Shown one piece after another: positions 21,578-32,295 of a stretch of DNA of 64,000 bases. Source of the DNA: Peromyscus leucopus. Its lineage: Eukaryota; Chordata; Mammalia; Rodentia; Cricetidae. The notes beneath the pieces were generated by a model. The model was not told where the DNA came from, ran no database searches, and saw only the letters and a list, made by a program, of their open reading frames with translations. The stretch is taken from the NCBI RefSeq assembly GCF_004664715.2, contig NC_051071.1, forward strand, positions 28,203,661 through 28,267,660, read 5' to 3'. How positions within the stretch are numbered: position 1 is the stretch's first letter; each line of letters starts with the position of its first letter. The position numbers were made by a program, and so were the translations under genes.

Positions 21578-21875
21578 AGGGCTAACCTAACAAGGTACTA
21601 CAAGCTGAGAGATTCAACAAAGAGAACATAATTCTTTCATAATCTAAGGCTTAATTCCTTCTAAAATCACTGTCTTCTTGGCATCTTGTCCTGTTTTTGC
21701 ATATACTTCTTTCTGGACACATGCCTGGGTCCTAATAAATGCCCTCCTCTTTGGATGATCCCAAGCCCACTGGACCAGCCTAATGACCCTATTTTAACTA
21801 ATCACCTACGAAAAGACCCTGTCTCTAGATGTGATTGCATTCTAAGGGACTAGGAGATGCATCACAAGGGCACTA
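21578..21875 (-). mobile_element. Ancient MaLR LTR (MLT1/MST-like)
   Basis: GCTAACCTAACAAGGTACTA, ACAAGCTGAGAGATTCAACA, ACCCTATTTTAACTAATCAC and AGACCCTGTCTCTAGATGTG are reversed MLT1-type phrases (loss of function to polyA end, TTAACTAAT, then the GTGATTGCATTCT step). Confidence 0.55.
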
Positions 21876-21879
21876 CTCA

Positions 21880-23230
21880 ACTTCTGATACCCGCTTACCT
21901 GTTCTCTGCTTTCACCTCTCAAATTAGTTTCTTATTCTCCGCTCTGTGTCCATGTGCTCCCAAGGGGGCTGACTTAAGGTGGCCTTGCTTTGGTTTATTT
22001 TCTCCACCTTTTGCAAGTGCATTATTGTCCTGTTGGCACATCTTCTAAAGCACGTAATCCCTGTCATACACATGAACAAGCAGAAACCTGAGACACAATT
22101 CTTTTCTTCAATAGTGGGGATGGAGCCTAGGCTCTTGGGCATGCTCAGGAAGAACTCTACCCCAGCTGTCAATTGTTAAATAGAAGATCTAGAACTGAGA
22201 CTATAACACAGAGCCACGTGGGCTGAAGACAGCATCTTCTTGTTATGATTTCCTGGTTCTGCTTTATGTTTTCTGGAATCTCAAGGTTCCTGGAAAACCC
22301 AGGAATCTATCAACAAGAGTCTCTGTCCTCCTCAAATGAACTTGCACAAGGTACCCACTTCACCAGCTGCTTCAGGTCCCTGGATCACTAAGAAGGGGCA
22401 CACAGGAAGGCTTGCAACACTGTACTCCTGCACTACAGACCCACTTAAACACTGACTAGAAGCAGACACTAAGTGCTGCATCATCCTGACCAGAGGGACA
22501 TGAAAGGTGAATAAATTACTGTCCTCAATAAGCCCCTTGTAGAAGAGGCCATGCAGACATTAGTGCAGAGAACAACTGTATTTCCAGTGTGGAAAGACAA
22601 TTCTCCTTCATGGGGGCTTGGAGCTGCTAATTAACAGCTAATGTTTTCCTTTCAGGCAGGGCTGCATATGCAGTATTAGGATTTCCCAGATCATTAATGT
22701 ATTTAGATGTTATTTCCATTCTTCTTGATAGACTTTATGTCTACTCCCCCTGATATTTCATGATAGCAACAATTAAATAACAAATGATTGTAATAAAAAT
22801 AATAAGAATATTAATATCCATACAAATGCTTTTGAGATTTTTAGGACTGTGGCTTACAGGCAACTTATTATTTTACTTTTATATAGAAAACCAGAGTATT
22901 GACAATTAAGTTGGAGAAACTGCCTGAGGGTTTCTCAGAGGACTCTGTGTGTCACATGACTATGAAGGTCACATCAGATTTGCATGAAGGAACAAATGGC
23001 TAAACCTTTGGAAGTAGATTGAGAAAGCAAGAAAGTGATTTTTCATCATATAGCTCACAGTCTGCAGGTCAGTTCTGCCCCATACCTGGAGTGACTTTTA
23101 CAGAGCGTGCGTGGATACTATAGCAGACAGACAGGGTCGAAGAGGGAAGGTGGAGCAATCCTTCATAATGGAGTATAGAAAGCCGTCCTCTTCCTGAGAT
23201 CAGTTAAGGGGGAGAGTGACGATCATGTCA
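21880..23230. other. Unique block with homeodomain-rich patch
   Basis: No gene. 22615-22810 is AT-rich with GCTAATTAAC (22626-22635), the palindrome TGCATATGCA (22663-22672) and CATTAATG (22692-22699). A weak minus-strand MIR-like pattern is possible at 22860-22960. Confidence 0.4.
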
Positions 23231-23236
23231 CAGTAC

Positions 23237-23291
23237 TGTCAAGTGGAAGTGTACTTCCTGTCAAGTGGAAGTATACTTCCTGTCAAGTGGA
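23237..23291. repeat. 22-bp tandem repeat, 2.5 copies
   Basis: Unit TGTCAAGTGGAAGTGTACTT plus CC occurs at 23237-23258, 23259-23280 (one change, GTG to ATA region) and partly at 23281-23291. Each unit holds a TCAAGTG word and each junction an ACTTCCTG word. Confidence 0.95.
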
Positions 23292-23369
23292 GGCTAGGAA
23301 TTCCAGTATTTACGAAATTAAAAAAAAAAAAAAAGCCAACAACAATAGCTATACCTAGAAATGAATAGA

Positions 23370-23600
23370 CAGGTAGGGATAATTTAATAATGTGTTTCAT
23401 GTTCCTAATATACTCAAAATATGAACTTTCTGTGTGTAATCAATATAACAATGTGATATTTAACACATCTACTTCTTACTTCATATTAAAACATAGTGTG
23501 TATTTTACACCTAATAACACAGCTACATTCAAACTAGCCACATTCAAGTATTAAGGAGTCACCCGTGGCTGGTGGACAATGGACGGGAGGCATATTACTA
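23370..23600 (+). mobile_element. hAT-Charlie type DNA transposon relic
   Basis: GTGTGTAATCAATATAACAA, ATAGTGTGTATTTTACACCT, AACTAGCCACATTCAAGTAT and CACCCGTGGCTGGTGGACAA follow the order of an old mammalian Charlie-type element that normally reads ...GCCACATGTGGCTAGTGGCT near its end. Terminal repeats are no longer visible. Confidence 0.55.
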
Positions 23601-23604
23601 TTGT

Positions 23605-25380
23605 ACTGTCTGGAATGGTCTCTCTCATATGTGAGAGGAAGCACTTCCTAAAGACCTCAGGCAGAAATCTTCAGGTCAAGGAAGAACGCCAGGCTGCTTC
23701 TCTTGGCAAGAGCTGGCTGAGAAGCTCACCTGCAGTAGGTAGGGAGCGAGGGGCTGGCTCTAGAGACATGCAAAGAGCCTTCTGGATTTGCATCCAACTC
23801 CTCCAAAGCCCCTCTGCATCTGAGTGCATCAGAGACTTTCCGAGGCTCAGTTCTTCCCCTGTTCTGTGGTGGTATCACCCAGCTCATCATTCTTCATCTC
23901 TAATTCCTCGTGCTTGATGTGAAAGATGAAGTGAGGGCTAGATCTGCTCACAAGTAGCTGAGTATATAGGCATCCTGTCATTGAGCATGCTGGTGTCAAA
24001 GTGAGGGTCCTTCCTCATTATTGCTATGATGGACAGTCCAAAAGGAGAGGTGAAACTAAGGCTGGTGATGTGGACCATCAGCCAGCTAATTGGTCAGACC
24101 TGGAAAGAGTATGTAGAGTGGCTCCCGTCTGTCCCCATCTGCCAGGAGTAGAATTGGCAGATTGGTCCTCAAAGCTCTAACTTGAGCTGCCACACACGCA
24201 CAGCCACTGTTCAGGGAATTCTAGAACGCAGTCTTCATCCTGGGCTATTACTCTTCCCTATAGTGGGAGATATATGATTAGAATACAAAGTCCCTTTCTT
24301 CACCAAGCTTACAGAGTCTATAAGAAAACAAACAAATTTTATATAAGTAATTATGTTCAGGTGTAGTATAGATATGGGTGTGAGTGGTCAGGGAGGGTGA
24401 AGTACCTGAGGCTAGCCAAGTGAGGAGTGAGCAGGAGGGAGGCAGCAGTCATAGGACACCATACAGTGTGGCCTGAAGGAGAGGGTGGGTGCTTATGCTT
24501 GATTTAGTGCCACTGCATAGGACAGTAGCATCATGCAGTACTGCTTTGAAAAGCCTGACCTGGCTTCTCTGAGGAGACACAAGTATAAACCAGTTCTTCA
24601 GGCTTTTGAGCATCCAAGGGAGAGGCAATTGTGATGATAAGGGCAGTGAGGCAGGAGAGAGCTGAGAGACCTCAGATCACACAGAAAAGAGACCAGGAAT
24701 GAAGGAAAGAGCGCAGAGTTCCAAGTGAGAAAAGCAGATTAAGGCTTTCACTCTTTCTTTGCAAGCTGAGAAGTCAGGTGACTCAGCCTGAATCTGAGGC
24801 ATTGGTTCTCTGTCTCAGCTGAAGGTCGGAGTTGTCTGTCACCGTTTTGATTTGTGTGGCTGCAAAACAAAGCATCGGGTGTTTAAAAGAATAACTCGGT
24901 GTGGTTTTTTTCTGATTGTGTGGGTTGAACATGTAATGTGTGCTGTCTGAGGAGAAGTGTCCGGAACACTGAGGTGACCTGAAGGTGGGGCTATAGGCCA
25001 CCGTCTGGCAGATAGCTGCTACTGCTGTCAAATACTCTCCATCCTACTGCACATTGTTTCTCTGCGGCTTCTTAGGCCCCTTCTCAGCAGAACACTCTAC
25101 ACCCAGAAAACTGCTCCAAGCACAGGAAACAGGAGCTTCTGGGCCCTGAGACCCAGCTGTGAAGTTACAGTGTCGCTTCTTACCATATTTCTGTTGTGAA
25201 CCCCAGAGACAGGTGAAGATGGCCATAGGAATCCCAGGAAATACAAGCCCAAGCTGTGGGTTAGATATGGGTTCCTGGACAATTCCCAGCTGTGCAGTCC
25301 CGACAATCTGCCAAACTGCTCTGCGCATTTCACTCTTCACACCAAGTGGGAATCACAGTTACATCAGCACAAAGGGAGCC
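23605..25380. other. Relatively GC-rich unique block
   Basis: No gene is demonstrated. A 112-codon frame at 23579-23917 begins in the hAT relic and has no domain. 24360-24700 has GCAGGAGGGAGGCAGCAGTC-like purine-rich text resembling an ancient mammalian repeat. An exon-like stretch with flanking AG and GT is noted at about 25076-25210. Confidence 0.3.
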
Positions 25381-25384
25381 GATG

Positions 25385-25495
25385 GTGTTGGTTTTTAACA
25401 AGGTCTTGAAGTTCAGGGTGGCTTCAAACTCATGATCAAACTCATCCTGCTAAGTGCTAGAAGGACAGGCGTATTGCACCATTCCCAGTGCACAT
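25385..25495 (-). mobile_element. Diverged B1-like (7SL-derived) SINE fragment
   Basis: AAGGTCTTGAAGTTCAGGGT, GGCTTCAAACTCATGATCAA and AAGTGCTAGAAGGACAGGCG, then CACCATTCCCAG, match a reversed B1/proto-B1 left half. Confidence 0.6.
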
Positions 25496-25625
25496 AGGTA
25501 TTTTTGAGGATACAGAAAGCTCTACTCATTTGAGGGTTTTCTTTGTGCATTTTTAATTACTTATGGTCAAGGATAGTCTGAAAATACAGTGAAATGTAGT
25601 AAGATATTTAGAGAGAAACACTCAT

Positions 25626-25690
25626 GGAAGGAAGGAGGGAGGGAAGGAGGGAGGGAGGGAGGAGGGAGGGAGGGAGAGAGAAAAGAGAGG
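25626..25690. repeat. (GGGA/GGAA)n polypurine tract
   Basis: A pure purine strand of about 65 bp made of GGAAGGAGGGAGG variants and a GAGA-rich end. Confidence 0.95.
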
Positions 25691-25779
25691 ATGAGGGACA
25701 GAAAGATTTTTGGGTTAGATCATTTTAATTGCAATTTTTATTTTATAATTGCTTGACTTTAACATTAGTTGGTGATCTC

Positions 25780-26113
25780 TGTGGTGGTCTGAATGAAAAT
25801 TGTCCCCTATGGACTCACACATTTGAACATCTGGTCCCCAGGTGGTGGCACTGTTTGGGAAGATGGGGACTTGCTGGAAGTGTGTCATTGGGATGGTCTT
25901 TGGGGTCTCTAGTCTTGCCCTGCTTCCTGTTCTTTCTCTCTGCTTTATGTGAATATGGGAATGATGTGATCAGCCACCTTCCTGCCACCATGCCATGCCT
26001 TACTTGATACGGTGGAGTCTAACTCTTCTGGAACCATAACCCAAAATAAGCTCTCTGTTCTTTAAGTTGCTTTTGGTCACAGTATTTTATTACAGCAACA
26101 AAAAAGTAATAAA
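25780..26113 (+). mobile_element. MaLR LTR (ORR1/MT group), near complete
   Basis: Starts TGTGGTGGTCTGAATGAAAA, then CCAGGTGGTGGCACTGTTTG, GGAAGTGTGTCATTGGGATG, ATGCCATGCCTTACTTGAT, CCCAAAATAAGCTC and TTAAGTTGCTTTTGGTCACA, ending ACAGCAACAAAAAAGTAATA. This is MaLR LTR order from start to end, 334 bp. Confidence 0.88.
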
Positions 26114-26354
26114 CTCTTTTGCCATGCTGAAGTAACAATTTAAACCCAGACACATACTTTCTGGAAAGAACACAGCATGCATAAGAGATACAGGGTTGGG
26201 TGTTCCCTGTGGTCTTGGGGTGCCTCAGGAGTCTTGGAGTGCACCTCTCACAGCTAAGAGCAGACTACTGTATTGTGCAGTGGACACTCAGAGGGCTGTT
26301 GGCATTGAGTGAATGCACTCTTGGCAGCTGGCTTTGGTGGAGGGGTGGGTGGTG

Positions 26355-26980
26355 ATCTTCACAAAGCACAAGCTAAGTGAAACATCTTGAGCCATCAGAG
26401 AAATGCAAATTAGAGGTATTTTGAGGTTCCACCCACCCCAGTCAGAATGGCAACCACCAAGGAAAGAAATGCTGGCAAAGATGTGGGGAGAGGGAAACCC
26501 TTATTGACTGTTGGTGGGGGTATATGCTAGTGTAGCCACGACAGAATTCAGTAGGAATAGTTCTCAAAACACTAAAATGAGAACTACTATATGACCTAGC
26601 TACACCACTCCCAAGCACAAGTACCCACTTTCCTGCACATTTATGTTCATCAGAGTTCTAGCCACACTAGTTGGGAAGTGGAATCAGCCTAGATGTCCAT
26701 CAACAGATGAATGGATAAGGAAAATATGGTACATATACACAATGGAATTTTCTTCAGCTGTAAAGAAAAATGATACTATGAGACATTCAGTAAAAGAGAT
26801 GGAAATGGAAACTATTTTGAGCACAGTAACCCACAGTTAGAAAGACCATTATCAGAGATTCTGTGTCACCTGTGTATCCTAGCCTGTAACATTAAATACA
26901 TGAGCCCAGGTTGGAGAAGAATGTGGGTAAAGGTCAGGAAAATTGAAAGGAGGCCAGGGAACTGGAAAAAATAACAGGAT

Positions 26981-27035
<55 letters not shown>

Positions 27036-27215
27036 ATAACACAGTAGATGTTGAAATACTGAGGGGGCCAGAATAGAGAAGGGAAATGGGGGACAGAGAG
27101 ATGAGGGGAGATAAGGGAGTGGGAACTAACCAATATAAGACATATATAAAGGTACATGGGGAAAGTATTAATTAAAAATTAATTTTAAATTCTTTTAAAA
27201 AGAGAAAAAGAAAAA
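26355..27215 (+). mobile_element. L1 3' region (end of ORF2 and 3' UTR)
   Basis: GAGCCATCAGAGAAATGCAA, CCACCCACCCCAGTCAGAAT, AAAGATGTGGGGAGAGGGAA and TGTCCATCAACAGATGAATG with GGTACATATACACAATGGAA are hallmark L1 phrases. The frame is broken by many stops, so it is a dead, 5'-truncated copy. The 3' UTR contains a TG array (26984-27027) and ends in an A-rich tract near 27190-27220. Confidence 0.9.
26984..27027. repeat. (TG)n microsatellite in L1 3' UTR
   Basis: About 21 TG units inside the L1 copy at 26355-27215. Confidence 0.95.
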
Positions 27216-27224
27216 AGAGCTTGG

Positions 27225-27820
27225 ATTCAATAGTAGCATCCAAAGTCCAGTATTCAGGCTTTCCTGGCAGCTAGATATGCTGATATGACACTAAAAAACT
27301 CATTCAAGCTGCCGTGTCACCATGTTTATGCTTAGGAATGCGTGTGAATGCGATAGTTGCTATAAAATCACTTATAAGCAAGCCAGAGACATTCATATTT
27401 GAGTTATCATTATAACTGAAATTATTGGAATACCAGCAAAAAAAGGGGGCCCAAAGAAATGATAGCTAATCACACAAGGAAAGTGCATGGGATGGGACAA
27501 GAGACATTTGACTTTAAGCTCTTCAAGTTTCTGCTTTGCATAGGTTCACATGTCTCCCAACATGAACTTTATTCTAGTACCACTGCTGTAATCTGCTGCT
27601 GCTGCTGAGACACAGGACTCATAGCTTAGGGACAGGTAAGATGACTCACTTAGCATCATCCAGGAAATGGGGGGAAAGAGCAGAGTTCAAATTCTAGCAC
27701 TTTAGCACCAGAGGTCAAGTCCTTTGCTGTGGTCATGCTGACTCTCTGGTAGGGCTTTGAGACTAGAGATTTTCTGTGTCTTCTTTTGCCTCTCCTCTCA
27801 ACCACCTCCACCAATATTGA
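27225..27820. other. Non-coding block, nothing recognised
   Basis: No gene or confident repeat. A short GCTGCTGCTGCTG run lies at about 27596-27608. Confidence 0.4.
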
Positions 27821-27822
27821 CC

Positions 27823-27984
27823 ACAGGTCACTAAAACTCTGTAGGCCATATAACTGACTTATTTATTTATTTATTTATTTATTTATTTGGTTTTTCAAGA
27901 CAGGGTTTCTCTGTGTAGCTTTGCACTTTCCTGAAACTCACTTTGGAGACAGGTCACTAAAACTCTGTAGGCCATATAACTGAC

Positions 27985-28015
<31 letters not shown>

Positions 28016-28080
28016 TTTGGTTTTTCAAGACAGGGTTTCTCTGTGTAGCTTTGCACCTTTCCTGAAACTCACTTTGGAGA
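27823..28080. repeat. Tandem duplication spanning B1 end and flank
   Basis: Two adjacent units, 27823-27948 (126 bp) and 27949-28080 (about 131 bp), are nearly identical. Each holds the same unique flank (CACTAAAACTCTGTAGGCCA), a TTTA array, and the A-tail-side half of a minus-strand B1. Differences seen are one extra TTTA unit and one extra C in the second unit. Confidence 0.95.
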
Positions 28081-28170
28081 CCGGGCTGGCCTCGAACTCA
28101 CAAAGATCCACCAGCCTCTGCCTCCCGAGTGCTGGGATTAAAGGCATGTGCCACCCCCCCCACCCCCCCA
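27985..28170 (-). mobile_element. B1 SINE with target-site duplication
   Basis: Reverse B1, close to consensus: TTCAAGACAGGGTTTCTCTG, GGGCTGGCCTCGAACTCACA, AGTGCTGGGATTAAAGGCAT, ending in a C-rich stretch. The site word CCATATAACTGACTT stands left of the T-rich tail (27846-27860, repeated at 27972-27986) and right of the B1 (28173-28187). Confidence 0.93.
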
Positions 28171-28242
28171 GCCCATATAACTGACTTCTATACCAGAAAC
28201 TAACAAAACATATTCTGTTTTTCCTAGGGCTTAGATGATCCA

Positions 28243-28609
28243 TGACTCTGTCTGTTTATATTGTCAACCTGATACAACCTGGGAAGGGAGAAACTCAGTT
28301 GAAATCTTGCTTCCATCAGAATGTCCCATGGGCATGCCCATAAATGATTATCTTAATTTTCAATTAACATAGGAGGGCCCAGCGCACTGTGGGCAATGCC
28401 ATCCCTAGGAAAGTGATCTTGGGCTGTATAAGAATGCTAGCTGATGAAGCTAGAGAGTGAACATTTCTGCATGGTTTCTGCTTCAGTTTCTGCCTGGCTT
28501 CTTTTAGTGATGGACTGTGGCCTGGAAGTGTAAAAGGAAATAAGTCCTTTCATCCCCAAGTTGCTTTGGTCATGGTGCTGTCACAGCACCAGGAAAATTA
28601 ACCAGAACA
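28243..28609 (+). mobile_element. MaLR-type LTR, near complete
   Basis: ATATTGTCAACCTGATACAA, CAGTTGAAATCTTGCTTCCA, GGAGGGCCCAGCGCACTGTG, GCAATGCCATCCCTAGGAAA, GTGATGGACTGTGGCCTGGA, then CAAGTTGCTTTGGTCATGGT and AACCAGAACA. All in the order of a rodent LTR of about 370 bp. Confidence 0.8.
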
Positions 28610-28929
28610 ATCTAGTTATTCTGTAGTCTTGGAGTTTACATCTGTCTACACAGAGATTTTAGAAGTCACTCTTTTGCTCTTTGCAGAGTTGAGCAAGCGC
28701 CTTCACGCTCTTTAACAACTTGTGTTACACAGAGCAATATCAAAAGTTTTCATTCCTGTTTTTCTAAGTGATAAAGGAATGTGTCCTATTTGCTGAAACT
28801 TAAAGTATCTGTGGTCTTGAAGCAAAGTCTCCAAATTCAAGCTAGTGCTCTTCTTTGTGTTCTTAGGCCTATGTATAAGGCATGAGTATTTCTGAATGAA
28901 TGAATGATATAATGTTCCAGTGGCCTATG

Positions 28930-29000
28930 TGTCCATAAACCCTGACTTGTCTCCAGGCCTTTGAGCTTGGTGTTTCCTTCCCTTCATAAGTGCTGTCCAT
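28930..29000 (+). mobile_element. Possible L2 fragment
   Basis: CTCCAGGCCTTTGAGCTTGG with TGTTTCCTTCCCTTC resembles an L2 3' phrase. A GAATGAATGAATGA word lies just upstream at 28894-28908. Confidence 0.35.
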
Positions 29001-29335
29001 CAGTATGGATTAAATACTGTCCCTTTGGAAGATTCTCAAAGCTCATCCTCCGGTATCTATAAATGTGGTCTTATTCCTAAACTGGGTCTTAGCACACTAC
29101 CAAATTTGAACTAAGTTTAAGGTGGGCCTTAATACAACGTAGCTGTGCCTTTACTTGAAAGGGCATTTGGACAGAGACACTCAAACAGATAATGTGAAGG
29201 CATAAGGAGAAGAGAACTGAGCACACTGTGGGGGAATTAGTGCTACCCTGGGTAACATACCAGGATCAGGCTCTCTCCAGCAGAAGTACCCACTCTGCCT
29301 GTACATCAAGCTCAGATTCTAGCCTAGAGGACTGT
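29000..29335 (+). mobile_element. MLT1-type ancient LTR
   Basis: ATGGATTAAATACTGTCCCT, ATAAATGTGGTCTTATTCCT, AAGGTGGGCCTTAATACAAC and GGACAGAGACACTCAAACAG, then a TCTAGCCTAGAGGACTGTG end, follow MLT1 order. Confidence 0.5.
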
Positions 29336-29372
29336 GCCAAATGACCTTTCTGTCTCTTAGGCCTCCATGCTG

Positions 29373-29628
29373 TGATGGGCAGAGACAGGAGGTCACTAGA
29401 CCTTGCTGGCTACCAGGTTAGATCCATATTCAATGAGGGACCCTGTCTCAAGGGAATAAGGTGGAGAATGATAATGCAGGATACCTCTTCCTCTGGCTTC
29501 TATAAATGCACACCAGTATGTGCTAGTGTACACATATGTGCATATACCACACACACACATGCATGCATGCATACACAAACACATGCATGTGTTTGTGTGT
29601 GCATGCGCATGTGTGAATAAAAATGCAG
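29373..29628 (+). mobile_element. Composite B1/B2-type SINE, sense copy
   Basis: GGCAGAGACAGGAGGTCACT, CAGGTTAGATCCATATTCAA, GAGGGACCCTGTCTCAAGGG, then AATAAGGTGGAGAATGATAA and a CA/GT-rich end. This order (B1-like middle, B2-type end) recurs in minus orientation at 34315-34625 and 38965-39318. The tRNA-like head is missing. Confidence 0.6.
29565..29606. repeat. 42-bp near-perfect palindrome
   Basis: Arms 29565-29585 and 29586-29606 pair at 20 of 21 positions with no loop. They centre on ACATG/CATGT and contain CACAAACACATG and its complement. The palindrome lies in the CA/ATGC-rich tail of the composite SINE. Confidence 0.9.
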
Positions 29629-29639
29629 TGAGTCTCAAA

Positions 29640-31910
29640 GAAGTATTACAAGTAACCTTTTGATAGTTGCCATCACATTTTCTTTTTGACTTGATTCATT
29701 TGGGTACTGCTGTGTCCCGACTTAAGAAATCAGCCAAATACACATGTTGTATCCATGGATGTGTGCATCCACGGCACCCTTTCATCTGCAACTGTGGACT
29801 CTTTGACTTTCAAGTGTGCTGATTCCAGGATCTACTAAAAATAAATGTTTGCCTTATTGACATGCTGGCTCATTTTCAAATTGCTTTTTTAAAAAACACC
29901 AGAGTCTTTTCTGCAGCTGAGGTTTGTGTAACCTTTATCGATCTTATTTTACTTCTAATTACACATGTTCTTCATTTGTAGCTAACAGAGGCTCTTGTCA
30001 CAGATCCTGTCAAATTTGATCCATGACACTTTAATTATTGTAATCTTTTTTTCCTGCAGCAGTAGCAAGGGTTGTCCATATACATTTTTGTTAGCCTGAT
30101 TCTTTATGTGAAGAAAGGATAATTTAGATTTTAAGGCGATGGCTTCCAGCTGTGGTCTCTATACACACACTTTTGTGTGTTCAGAATAAAACATGTGGGT
30201 ACACAAATGTATGTGAGTATGCATATGGAGGCTACAGACAACCTTGGCTGTCCTTCCTCAGACACCACCAACTTGTGTTTTTTAGACACAGTGTATAGGT
30301 GTGTCAAGCAGGCTAAAGTGTAGGTATGAGATGTATTTGTGTGTGTGCATACGAGGTGAGGCAAGGGGTCAGTAACTAAAATGTCCTCTGTGCTTCACAG
30401 TCCTTTGTCTGCCACTAACTATGGATCCTCAGACTTATTTATCTTTCTACCTGGTTTTCTAACTTAACAAGATAATTGATGAGGAAAACAAGCAACCAAA
30501 ATAAAACCTTTTAAACTACTCATCTTATAGTCTTTAATGATATATTAAAAGAGTCCTCTCTGTTCTGTTACAAAGCATGGACCTCTTTGGCTCTGGGTGT
30601 GGGCATCTTTATAGGATCCTTCACAATTGCAAGGCTTGTCTTCCCTAATCTTCTGTAATGTTGGAGGTCCGGATTGCTTGGAAAAAGGTACTGGATTTCT
30701 GGAGGGCTTCAGGGGAAATGGGGAGGGGCTAAAGGATTGAGAGTCAGAGCTCCTTTAAAATGGAGGAAATCATGCGAACCTCACAGTGTTCTGTATACAA
30801 TGCAGCTTGTTATCATATATGTTCACATTTTGCCCCACATATGGCAAACTTCTCCACAGTCCTGATCTTCTGCCAGCCTTCTATAAAGGAGAGTGTGGGG
30901 TTATAAAAAGTAGGAACAATGTTGCCTTGCTGGACTTCAAGATATTCAGCCTGATTTTATTTGTGATTGAAGAATAGAGAGTATATGCTTTACTGTATAT
31001 CTACCTGGCCTTTCTGTTATCTCTTTAACTCTCTCCATCTCTCAGAGCTCCAATGACACAAATATGCTGTATCAATGAGGATCTTACCTTTGGATGATTT
31101 GGGTCTACATGATAGGCAGCAATGCACATGTTGGTGAGCTGAGGATAGGTTGAGTGTTTTTTTCACTTGACTTTTTCTCTCTATGTCCATTGTGGTCAAG
31201 TTGAAATTATTTACAATTCTTTTCAGGAATCCTTTGCCAAACAGCAATCCCAGGTTCCTCTCCCCTCTCTAGGGTCCCTCCAAACCTAGTAGTGGAAATG
31301 TACCATTCTGCCACTCATGTCATTTGCTTTCTCACAAACCTGCCCAGCCCTTTGTAAATTGTTTTCTATTAGAATGCTATTTCTATTCCCTAGTTTGGGT
31401 ATGCCTTCCTATGACTAATGTAGAAGAACTGTTGCTAGGAGAAGAACTCACACCCAAGGCCATCCTTTCTTGTCTCCTTGTTTCAAGGTGGGTCATATGA
31501 CTTATTTGGACCAAGCGAAGCCTCTTTGGAGGCTGTTCCATGTCAATTCCATGTTCTGAGTCATTTCCAGGGCCATTCTCCAGACTGTGGTTCATGATGC
31601 TATCACAGGTTATGGAAGGAAGCATCACAGGTCATGAATGCAGGCTAACTCCCAGAGTCCCTGTGTTGAAGGAGAAGAGCATAACCTGGAAGGTTAGTGA
31701 AAAATCGGATGTGTGACATGGTGAGCTGTTGAGCATTGGCACTTCCTCACTTGTCTCTCCTGAGTAGCAGAAAGATGGTATTTCTATTGTATTTGCTACG
31801 TTCAGTTTCCTTGGATACAGTACTTCTGATCTCTATACTACAACTTTATTATGACATTTATTGACACATTGTGGATGAGGAAGTGAAGGCCCAGCATGCT
31901 TCTCCTAATT
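29640..31910. other. Mostly unique non-coding block
   Basis: No gene. 29890-30060 is an AT-rich patch with CTTTAATTATTGTAATC. 30170-30365 has TGTGAGTATGCATATGGAGG and CCTTCCTCAGACACCACCAA, a likely decayed minus-strand copy of the composite SINE. Frames at 30674-30977 and 31383-31628 lack protein signatures. Confidence 0.35.
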
Positions 31911-31915
31911 CACAT

Positions 31916-32295
31916 TGCTATTATGGACTGAATTGTGTCCTCCAAGGACTCATATTGAAACCTCACTTTCTAGTTCTCCAGAATCTGAATGGGTTTGGAA
32001 TCATCTTTAAAAAGCAAATTAACATTATCTAAAGCCATTGTGTTTTCATCATATGTTTGGTATCCTTATAAGATGAAAATATTGGGATGCAACACCTACA
32101 AAATGAAGACCCTTTGAGACTTTGAAAACCCAGGAAGAACGAGGGCACTTTTAAGCCACAGAGATGACACAGAGAGAGCAAAGCTTGGCCACATCTTGAT
32201 TTTAGACTTTCAGCCCGGGGAACCACAGGAAATCAATGCTGTTGTTTGTGCCTCCCCAATCTGAAATATTTTGTTATGATGGCCCCAAGATACCA
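31916..32295 (+). mobile_element. MLT1-type ancient LTR, near complete
   Basis: TATTATGGACTGAATTGTGT with CCTCCAAGGACTCATATTGA, GGTATCCTTATAAGATGAAA, GCCACATCTTGATTTTAGAC with TTTCAGCC, and CTGAAATATTTTGTTATGAT reproduce MLT1 from its start to its GTTATG end over 380 bp. Confidence 0.72.

Noticed and set aside
23579..23917. 112-codon plus-strand frame
   Set aside because: The start lies in the end of a hAT relic, and the translation shows no family features.
28141..28172. G-quadruplex or CpG island at the C-rich run
   Set aside because: It is the degenerate C-rich 5' end of a reversed B1. The C runs are short and lack CpG density.
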